Below, one piece after another: positions 57,133 through 64,000 of a DNA stretch of 64,000 nt; within the stretch, counting starts at the first letter, position 1, and each line of letters begins with the position of its first letter. This stretch comes from Crocinitomicaceae bacterium (lineage in GTDB: Bacteria; Bacteroidota; Bacteroidia; Flavobacteriales_D; Crocinitomicaceae): contig JADJYC010000016.1 of assembly GCA_016719925.1 (NCBI GenBank), positions 1 through 64,000 on the forward strand. Reading direction: 5' to 3'. Made by a program: the position numbers and the translations under genes. Below the pieces are notes generated by a model. It did not search any database and had not been told where the DNA came from. It saw only the letters and a list, made by a program, of their open reading frames with translations.

Positions 57133-58290
57133 TCAGGATAACTTCTGGAAAGTTTTCCACCAGAGATTTGGCATTTCATTCTGCAAGGCACTCTCATAAA
57201 CCTCGTAGTTGCAAGGAACAAGTAAATGTCTTTGGAATTTCACTCCTTTCACTTTCGGATACGGTACTTCCATCCACCATCTTCCGCTTTTATCGCTTTT
57301 GTAAAAAACTATTTCATCTTTGAAATTATCAATAGCAACGGTGTATTTGGTATAGGATGTTTTGGTGCCAACCGGGTAATCTTTTTTCCGCAGATTAAAC
57401 CCTTCAATGAAGTACCAAGACATTTGTGCGAGAATATTTACATCAAATGCCAGCGTAGATTTATTTTCACAAAAATTAAACAGACCGATTGAAGTCAGTT
57501 TATCACTCCAACCTGCGTAACGCATGATCCTGCAGGCATCTTCACCGTAGAATCCATGTGGCATTTTTGTTTCATTACTTCGATAATCTGATGAACGAAT
57601 TGAATTCAAATCAAACGTAAGTATATCTGCGTTTCTAACAACCGGTTCAACCAACTTTTCATCCGAATAAAACTCACCTAAACGATAAGAGTCAAAGAAC
57701 ATTTTATCCAGAAGATTTATTTCTTCTTTGCTTGTGAGATACGATTGATAACCTAACAATGAATAATTGAAAAGGTAACCGGGCTTATGAACAATTATTT
57801 TACTCAGCCAGTTTTTTTCAGATAGTGGTTCATCTGGTTTTCCCATATCAAGAGCATGGTCAATATCCAGAATATTTACCGTCTGTTCAAGTCTCTCATA
57901 CGCTTTGTACATTGCAAATGTCAGATCCTGACTTCCCCCTATCACCAGCGGTGTGACTTTATTTTTTACCAGTTCATGAACCACTTCGGCGAGCGCTGCA
58001 AAAGTATCATCTACTTTTTTACCGGGTTTGATTACGCCCAGATCAAAAACCGGACTTTTCCATTCTCCGATATAAAGATTATAAAGGCTCTTCCTGAATT
58101 CATCAATGTATTCTGAAACCGATTTTTTTCCAGTATTTCTAAATTCAGGGACATAAAGAATTGCAATGGAACCCTTGGAAGGATTTTCAAAATCATCGGC
58201 TGCATTATGAATAACAAATTTTCCTAATGTGCCCGGCGCAAAATTATGCTTAACAGAAAAGTCACTGAAATAAATACTGATGTCTTTCAT
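57133..58290 (-). CDS. Arginase-fold (formimidoylglutamase-like) protein without metal ligands
   Basis: 385 residues with the ureohydrolase fold. Active members need GGDH, DAHxD and SxDxD to hold two Mn ions. Here these blocks read VIGGSQDLTF, ILDIDHALDM and LTFDLNSIR: the His of the first is Gln, the second keeps Asp/His but shifted, and the last lacks its second Asp. It is therefore probably not a hydrolase. The gene lies between topA (10-bp gap) and porP/gldK; I recall such an arginase-like gene near gldK in Flavobacteriia. A scaffold or binding role in the type IX system or envelope is possible. Confidence 0.75.
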   Translation of the reverse strand: MKDISIYFSDFSVKHNFAPGTLGKFVIHNAADDFENPSKGSIAILYVPEFRNTGKKSVSEYIDEFRKSLYNLYIGEWKSPVFDLGVIKPGKKVDDTFAALAEVVHELVKNKVTPLVIGGSQDLTFAMYKAYERLEQTVNILDIDHALDMGKPDEPLSEKNWLSKIIVHKPGYLFNYSLLGYQSYLTSKEEINLLDKMFFDSYRLGEFYSDEKLVEPVVRNADILTFDLNSIRSSDYRSNETKMPHGFYGEDACRIMRYAGWSDKLTSIGLFNFCENKSTLAFDVNILAQMSWYFIEGFNLRKKDYPVGTKTSYTKYTVAIDNFKDEIVFYKSDKSGRWWMEVPYPKVKGVKFQRHLLVPCNYEVYESALQNEMPNLWWKTFQKLS

Positions 58291-58300
58291 TCAGTCAAAT

Positions 58301-60733
58301 TTATTTCTTCTTTGCATTCGTTTTTTTGGCGGCCGTTGATTTTTTTCCAGTGGTCTCTTTTGATTTCTTTTCTTTTGCCGGCTTTTTTTGCTGCTGTTTT
58401 TTAGGTTTTTCAGCTTTAACAGCTGCTTTTCCTTTTTTTGAAGCTGCGGGTTTTGCCTGAGAAGCTGCAATTGTCAGACATTCATCAAGAGTAAGTTTTG
58501 AAGCGTCTGTATTTTTTGGAAGTTTAAAATTATCTTTCCCTATTTTTAGATACGCCCCAAATCGTCCATTAAGCAACTGAATATCTGCATTTTCGGGGAA
58601 TAATTTAATCACCTTGTTTGCATCAGAAATCCTTTTAGCATCAATAAGTTCAACAGCTCTTTCAATGGTCATTGCTTCCATGGTATCACCAAGCTTTGTA
58701 TTTATTGAGATGAACTTATTGTCATGCTGAATGTAAGGGCCAAATCTTCCGGTATTCACCTTAACCACTTTGCCTTCGTACTCGCCTATTGCTTTCGGAT
58801 ATTTAAATAATTCCATTGCATCTTCCAGAGAAATTGTCTGAATACTCTGGTCTCTTTTTACAGAAGCAAATTTTGGTTTGTCTTCATCATCCTGTTCACC
58901 AATTTGAATCATCGGACCAAAACGACCAATACGCGCATAGACATTTTTACCTGATACCGGATCAACGCCAAGCAGTCTTTCTCCGGTTACGCGTTCAGAA
59001 TGTTCAAGTGTGTTTTCAACTGAAACGTGGAAAGGTTTGTAAAACTCCCCGATCATTTTAGTCCATTTCACAAGACCCTGCGCAATATCATCAAATTCTT
59101 TTTCTACTGAAGCCGTAAAATTATAATCCAGAATCTCACTGAAATTTTTCATCAGAAATTCAGTGACTAATCTGCCAATATCAGTAGGTACCAATTTTCC
59201 TTTTTCACTTCCGGTCCTTTCAGTTCCGGTTACTTCTTTGATATTATTTTCAGCAAGAATTATCTGAATATATTTTCTTTCGGTTCCTTCTTTCTCACCT
59301 TTTTCAACATATCCTCTTTTCTGAATTGTTGAAATTGTTGGTGCATAGGTTGAAGGTCTTCCAATTCCTAACTCTTCCAGTTTTTTCACCAGACTTGCTT
59401 CAACGTATCTTGCCGGTGGTCTTGTAAATCTTTCAGAAGAAACAATTTCTTTCGTTTTCAAATTATCTCCCACATTTAGTGCAGGCAGCATTCCTTCCTG
59501 CTCTTCTTCTTCATCATCCAGCTTAGCGTCAAGATATACTTTCAGAAATCCTTCAAAGCGGATAATTTCTCCGCTGGCAGTAAATTCATTGTTTAAAGGA
59601 GCATCAATGCGCGCAGTTGTGCGATCCAGTTTTGCATCAGACATCTGGGAAGCAATTGCTCTTTTCCAGATCAACTGATACAACCGTTGTTCATCTTTTT
59701 CTCCATCGATATTCTGAGTTGCAAAATTTGTTGGTCTGATTGCCTCGTGAGCTTCCTGAGCGTTTGCTGATTTGGTTTTGAATTTACGCAGCGTGTGAAA
59801 TTCATTTCCGAATGAGCTTGTTATTTCTTCACGCGCCGCATTCAATGCTGTTTCAGATAAATTCACTGAGTCAGTTCTCATGTAACTGATTAATCCGGAT
59901 TCATATAGTTTCTGAGCAACAGTCATTGTTCTTGACACTGAAAAACCGAGTTTCAAACTTGCTTCCTGCTGCAACGTTGATGTTGTGAATGGTGCAGAAG
60001 GTGTTTTGGTTGCAGGTTTGGTTACGATGTCATTTATTTTAAAATTATAATTCTGACAAGCAGTAACAAATCCAAACGCTTCATTACGGGTATTAAAATT
60101 TTTTGCGAGTTTGGTTTTGAAAGAAGCACCGGCTGGATTTAAAAATGTCGCATCGGTTCTGTAAAAAGGAGATGAATTAAATTTTTCAATTTCCAGTTCA
60201 CGTTCCACAATCAATCTTACTGCAACTGACTGCACTCTTCCGGCAGACAAAGAAGGTTTCACTTTTTTCCACAAAACCGGTGAAAGTTCAAAACCAACCA
60301 AACGATCCAGAATTCTTCTTGCCTGTTGCGCATTTACCAAATCAACATCAATATCACGCGGATTTTCAATCGCATTTAAAACAGCAGGCTTTGTAATTTC
60401 ATTAAATGTGATGCGCTTGTATTGATTGGGTTTTAATCCCAGTGCTTCACGCAGGTGCCACGATATGGCTTCACCTTCACGGTCCTCATCGGAAGCTAAC
60501 CAAACCATATCAGCTTCTTTTGCAAGTTTTTTTAATTCAGAAATAACCTTTGTTTTGTCTTCAGATACAACATACGTAGGTTCAAAGTTGTTTTTCACAT
60601 CAATGGACCCATCACCTTTTGCAAGATCACGTACATGACCAAAACTAGATTTAACTGTATATTCTTTACCAAGATATTTTTCAATTGTGGCTGCTTTAGC
60701 CGGGGACTCAACAATAACTAGATTTTTTGCCAT
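58301..60733 (-). CDS. topA: DNA topoisomerase I
   Basis: 810 residues: TOPRIM domain at the start (NLVIVESPAKAATIEKYLGK, then ASDEDREGEAISWHLREAL), the type IA core with LLGFELSPVLWKK-like VGFELSPVLWKKVKPSLSAG and the active-site Tyr in SYMRTDSVNLSE (about residue 287), then three C-terminal repeat modules (GRFGPMIQIGE, GRFGPYIQHDNKFISI, GRFGAYLKIGKDNFKL) and a Lys-rich tail. It relaxes negative supercoils. Start is the only ATG before the TOPRIM. Confidence 0.97.
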   Translation of the reverse strand: MAKNLVIVESPAKAATIEKYLGKEYTVKSSFGHVRDLAKGDGSIDVKNNFEPTYVVSEDKTKVISELKKLAKEADMVWLASDEDREGEAISWHLREALGLKPNQYKRITFNEITKPAVLNAIENPRDIDVDLVNAQQARRILDRLVGFELSPVLWKKVKPSLSAGRVQSVAVRLIVERELEIEKFNSSPFYRTDATFLNPAGASFKTKLAKNFNTRNEAFGFVTACQNYNFKINDIVTKPATKTPSAPFTTSTLQQEASLKLGFSVSRTMTVAQKLYESGLISYMRTDSVNLSETALNAAREEITSSFGNEFHTLRKFKTKSANAQEAHEAIRPTNFATQNIDGEKDEQRLYQLIWKRAIASQMSDAKLDRTTARIDAPLNNEFTASGEIIRFEGFLKVYLDAKLDDEEEEQEGMLPALNVGDNLKTKEIVSSERFTRPPARYVEASLVKKLEELGIGRPSTYAPTISTIQKRGYVEKGEKEGTERKYIQIILAENNIKEVTGTERTGSEKGKLVPTDIGRLVTEFLMKNFSEILDYNFTASVEKEFDDIAQGLVKWTKMIGEFYKPFHVSVENTLEHSERVTGERLLGVDPVSGKNVYARIGRFGPMIQIGEQDDEDKPKFASVKRDQSIQTISLEDAMELFKYPKAIGEYEGKVVKVNTGRFGPYIQHDNKFISINTKLGDTMEAMTIERAVELIDAKRISDANKVIKLFPENADIQLLNGRFGAYLKIGKDNFKLPKNTDASKLTLDECLTIAASQAKPAASKKGKAAVKAEKPKKQQQKKPAKEKKSKETTGKKSTAAKKTNAKKK

Positions 60734-60984
60734 AAGTGCGCTTCAGTCTTTTGAAGTGTGCGAAATTAAAAGTGGACAAAAGTATAAATCAAAATTTATG
60801 TTGAGCATCGATTGATTCAAAGAGTCTCTGAATTTGACTCCTTATTATTTATAATAATAAAGATTTTTGAAAATAAAACATGAGAGCCGGACTTTTATTA
60901 AAAAACCTTTAAATAATACGTTCTGCCAGAATGACAGATTCTTCAGAATTCACTAAATTTGCACAAAATCTGACTTGAACAAAA

Positions 60985-62415
60985 ATGAATTGGGAGAATA
61001 AGGAGATTGACGAATCAGTTCAGGGAACTGCCACCATGATTGAGGGAGAGACTGACGGGTTAAAAAAATTATATCTGGAAAGTTATGGCTGTCAAATGAA
61101 TTTTTCAGACAGTGAAATAGTAGCGTCCATACTTACTAAAAGCGGTTTTTCAACTACCAGAAATCCTCTGGACGCCGATGTTATTCTACTGAACACCTGC
61201 TCAATAAGAGAAAATGCTGAGCAGCGTGTCAGAAACAAACTTTCACAATTCAATACAATCAAAAAAAATAATCCGGCGCTTGTAATCGGAATACTGGGCT
61301 GTATGGCTGAACGTTTGAAAACAGAATTACTTGAGCAGGAAAAATTAGTTGATCTTGTAGCCGGGCCAGATGCATACCGTGATCTTCCAAATTTGATTGA
61401 TACAGCAGACAGTGGTCAAAAAGCAGTCAATGTTTTATTGTCAAGAGAAGAAACATATGCTGACATATCTCCTGTAAGATTAGGAAAGAACGGCGTCAAT
61501 GCATTCATCTCGATCATGCGCGGATGTGACAACATGTGTTCATTCTGCGTTGTTCCGTTTACCAGAGGGAGAGAAAGAAGCAGAGACCCTGAATCAATTC
61601 TCAATGAAGCAAAAGAACTTTTTGAAAAAGGATTCAGAGAGGTTACTTTATTAGGTCAGAATGTAGACAGTTATCGCTGGAACATTACTAAAAAAAATGA
61701 GGTCATTGAGCCATCAAAACCAACAGTTAGTTTTGCTCAGCTCCTTGAAAAAATTGCACTTGTAAATCCGCTTTTGCGTGTACGTTTTTCAACATCACAT
61801 CCAAAAGACATGACTGATGATGTGCTTCATGTTATTGCAAAATATCACAACATATGCAAATACATTCATCTGCCGGTACAAAGCGGTAACACAGATGTGC
61901 TTGCCCGAATGAACAGAGGATATTCCCGCGAATGGTATCTGGAAAGAATTAAAGCAATCAGAACTATTTTACCGGAAGCATCAATTTCTTCAGACATCAT
62001 TACCGGATTTTGCGGAGAAACTGAAGAAGAACATCAGGATACAGTTTCACTGATGAAAATCTGCAACTTTGATTATTCATATATGTTTTCTTATTCTGAA
62101 AGACCAAAAACATTAGCTGAAAGAAAATTCAAAGATGATGTTCCGGAAGATGTTAAAAAAAGAAGACTGAATGAAGTTCAAACGCTTCAGCACGACCTTG
62201 CTTTCAAAAATAATTCTGCTGCAATAGGCAAAACATTTGAGGTGCTTGTTGAGGGAATTTCAAAAAGATCATCTGATGAAGTGTATGGCAGAAATTCACA
62301 AAATCTCACGGTAATTTTTCCAAAAGAAAATTTCAAACCGGGTGATTATGCGATGGTAAAAATCACAGAATCTACCAGCGCAACGGTCAGAGGAATAGCA
62401 GTAAACAACAATTGA
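60985..62415 (+). CDS. miaB: tRNA (N6-isopentenyl adenosine(37)-C2)-methylthiotransferase MiaB
   Basis: 476 residues: N-terminal UPF0004 domain with three cluster Cys (YGCQMN, NTCSIREN, LGCMAERL), radical-SAM CxxxCxxC in MRGCDNMCSFCVVPFTRG (about 177-190), and a C-terminal TRAM domain (FEVLVEGISKRS...VKITESTSATVRGIAV). It adds a methylthio group to A37 of tRNAs reading U-starting codons. The next gene starts 1 bp after the stop codon, so the two are translationally coupled. Confidence 0.97.
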   Translation: MNWENKEIDESVQGTATMIEGETDGLKKLYLESYGCQMNFSDSEIVASILTKSGFSTTRNPLDADVILLNTCSIRENAEQRVRNKLSQFNTIKKNNPALVIGILGCMAERLKTELLEQEKLVDLVAGPDAYRDLPNLIDTADSGQKAVNVLLSREETYADISPVRLGKNGVNAFISIMRGCDNMCSFCVVPFTRGRERSRDPESILNEAKELFEKGFREVTLLGQNVDSYRWNITKKNEVIEPSKPTVSFAQLLEKIALVNPLLRVRFSTSHPKDMTDDVLHVIAKYHNICKYIHLPVQSGNTDVLARMNRGYSREWYLERIKAIRTILPEASISSDIITGFCGETEEEHQDTVSLMKICNFDYSYMFSYSERPKTLAERKFKDDVPEDVKKRRLNEVQTLQHDLAFKNNSAAIGKTFEVLVEGISKRSSDEVYGRNSQNLTVIFPKENFKPGDYAMVKITESTSATVRGIAVNNN

Positions 62416-62416
62416 T

Positions 62417-63658
62417 ATGGATGTTCAACAAGTCAAACAGCGTTTTGGAATTCTGGGTAATTCACCGGCGTTAAACCGTGCATTAAGTGTTGCGGTTCAG
62501 GTTGCTCCAACAGATATCAGTGTACTCATTACCGGTGAAAGCGGAACCGGAAAAGAGGCTATACCAAAAGTTATTCATCAGTTAGGTTCAAGAAAACACG
62601 GACCCTATATTGCGGTGAACTGTGGTGCAATTCCGGAGGGTACAATAGACAGTGAACTTTTCGGACATGAGAAAGGATCTTTTACCGGAGCGCATGATCA
62701 GAGAAAAGGATATTTTGAAGTTGCTGACGGCGGAACTATTTTTCTGGATGAAGTTGCGGAACTGCCGCATCCAACTCAGGTGAGACTCTTGCGTGTACTT
62801 GAAACGGGAGAATTTATACGCGTGGGATCATCGAAAATTATCAAGACCAATGTACGTGTAGTTGCAGCAACAAATGAAAATATGCTGAAAGCTATTCAGA
62901 GCGGAAAATTCAGAGAAGATTTATATTATCGCCTGAGTACTGTTCCAATTCATCTGCCTCCTTTACGCAGCAGAAGAGAAGATATTCATCTCATATTCAG
63001 AAAATTTGTAGTTGACTTTTCAGAAAAATACAGAATGCCGCCCATCAGGCTTACGGATGATGCTGTTGAAATGTTAAATAATTATTCGTGGCCCGGCAAC
63101 ATCAGACAACTTAAAAACATTACCGAACAAATTTCTGTGATTGAAAGTGAGCGTGAAATTACCGCAGAACTATTGAAAAATTATTTACCGGATTTTACTA
63201 CCAATACTTTACCTGTAGTTGCAAAAAATTCGGAGGGAACAACTGATTTCAGCGAACGCGATATTTTGTATAAAGTTCTTTTTGACATGAGAAAAGATGT
63301 CATTGAGTTAAAGAAACTGGTTATTGAATTATTGCAGGGCGGAGGTGAGTCAGTTAATCCGGATGACAAAAGAAAAATCATTGACAGATTATACCGGGAA
63401 ATTTCTCCAAATGTTGAAGGGATTGTTACCGAACCATATCATATTGAAAAACACACAGCTGATTTTGGCAATACCAATTACGGTGAAAATTATGAAGTGC
63501 ATACTGAAGTTGAAGAATCACTTTCACTGGAAGACCGGGAAAAAGAACTGATCAAAAAAGCACTTGAAAAACACCGCGGAAAAAGAAAATACGCGGCGCA
63601 GGACCTTGGAATTTCAGAGCGGACTTTGTACCGGAAAATCAAAGAATATGAACTCTGA
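62417..63658 (+). CDS. Sigma-54-dependent transcription activator without a receiver domain
   Basis: 413 residues. The AAA+ domain starts almost at the N-terminus (Walker A GESGTGKE; sigma-54-binding loop GSFTGA, a Ser variant of GAFTGA; Walker B GTIFLDEVAEL; R-finger region RSRREDI). The C-terminus is a Fis-type helix-turn-helix (KYAAQDLGISERTLYRKIKE). There is no phosphoreceiver, so it is not a classic response regulator; a partner or the amount of protein would control it. The miaB - sigma-54 activator - lptE order is familiar from Flavobacteriia. Confidence 0.94.
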   Translation: MDVQQVKQRFGILGNSPALNRALSVAVQVAPTDISVLITGESGTGKEAIPKVIHQLGSRKHGPYIAVNCGAIPEGTIDSELFGHEKGSFTGAHDQRKGYFEVADGGTIFLDEVAELPHPTQVRLLRVLETGEFIRVGSSKIIKTNVRVVAATNENMLKAIQSGKFREDLYYRLSTVPIHLPPLRSRREDIHLIFRKFVVDFSEKYRMPPIRLTDDAVEMLNNYSWPGNIRQLKNITEQISVIESEREITAELLKNYLPDFTTNTLPVVAKNSEGTTDFSERDILYKVLFDMRKDVIELKKLVIELLQGGGESVNPDDKRKIIDRLYREISPNVEGIVTEPYHIEKHTADFGNTNYGENYEVHTEVEESLSLEDREKELIKKALEKHRGKRKYAAQDLGISERTLYRKIKEYEL

Positions 63659-63694
63659 TACACAATACGCGATTTGAAAAAACGTTGAATAAAA

Positions 63695-64000
63695 ATGAGA
63701 TCATTACTGATACTATTCCTTTCCATTTTTTTGCTTAGCGGATGCAAAATTCAGTATGCCATGATTGATGGCAGTATTGATGCATTTACTTTCAGCGTAG
63801 ATATTTTTGAAGAACAGGTTTCCAATGCACCTGCAGGATATGGTGCAAGTTTTTCTAATTTTCTGAAGGACTTTGTTTTATCAAGAACAAAACTGAATCT
63901 GACAGTAAGTGATCCGGACATTGAAATCAGCGGCAAAATTACACAGTATACAACAACACCTGTTTCGGTTCAGTCAGATGAAGTTGCGGCACTGAACAGA
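63695..64000 (+). CDS. LptE-like lipoprotein, N-terminal part (runs off the window)
   Basis: The first 102 codons: lipoprotein signal MRSLLILFLSIFLLSGC (Cys17) and KIQYAMIDGSIDAFTFSVDI, then LKDFVLSRTKLNLTVSDPDI and EISGKITQYTTTPVSVQSDE. This agrees with LptE-family proteins of Bacteroidota, which plug LptD in lipopolysaccharide export, and with their usual place after the sigma-54 gene. The end is outside the window. Confidence 0.75.
   Translation, partial: MRSLLILFLSIFLLSGCKIQYAMIDGSIDAFTFSVDIFEEQVSNAPAGYGASFSNFLKDFVLSRTKLNLTVSDPDIEISGKITQYTTTPVSVQSDEVAALNR

Overview
The window comes from an AT-rich genome of the phylum Bacteroidota, most likely in or near the Flavobacteriales. Evidence: a complete gldK-gldL-gldM-gldN gliding/type IX secretion locus with a PorP/SprF gene, the order miaB - sigma-54 activator - lptE, a TonB-dependent receptor, many lipoproteins, and a TTTG-N19-TAnnTTTG promoter (41902-41932). 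Many reading frames are broken by single-base indels, nearly all in homopolymers (about 17 places). I read these mostly as sequence errors and annotate the genes as joined units.

Layout. 1-1337: TonB receptor 3' end and a broken MbnP-like lipoprotein. 1450-10303: an anaerobic/nitrosative-stress region with a fused class III ribonucleotide reductase (NrdG-NrdD), a Crp/Fnr regulator, MoaA, a hemerythrin-domain protein, an outer-membrane porin, an unknown 153-aa protein, the RIC (ScdA/YtfE) iron-sulfur repair protein and a thioredoxin-fold protein. 10499-25247: a polyketide/lipid locus with a 604-aa protein of unknown function, two PlsC-type acyltransferases, an acyl-CoA ligase, a phosphopantetheinyl transferase and one very large type I PKS (KS-AT-DH-MT-ER-KR-ACP-TE). 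25328-28425: two NarK-type nitrate/nitrite transporters, one fused to a UspA domain. Palindromes TGA(T/C)-N4-(A/G)TCA precede many of these units, including the 604-aa gene, the PKS and narK, which suggests one oxygen- or NO-responsive regulon.

28906-40540: a small PID-CTERM-like protein; a TetR-led operon (membrane protein, cytochrome c, DUF302, OsmC, then TolC-MFP-RND efflux) with a near-repeated 22-bp operator; a Cys/His-rich small protein; and an operon of cytochrome c, beta-barrel, two heme-binding lipoproteins and one further lipoprotein.

40541-41940 is the strangest part. A tRNA-Val(UAC) gene on the minus strand is preceded by eight 81-bp tandem repeats. Each repeat carries the tRNA 5' half with its anticodon arm replaced by a GC-rich palindrome, and all lie behind one consensus promoter. 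The tRNA is followed by a terminator and a small GIY-YIG nuclease ORF whose 3' end runs into another tRNA remnant; the tRNA/terminator/GIY-YIG segment is itself partly duplicated.

42058-64000: mostly core genes. dnaJ (two of the four zinc motifs missing), grpE, lnt, an acyltransferase-3 protein, an ABC-F ATPase, a second gldM paralogue, gldN, gldM, gldL, gldK, porP/sprF, an arginase-fold protein that has lost its metal ligands, topA, miaB, a sigma-54 activator and the start of lptE.
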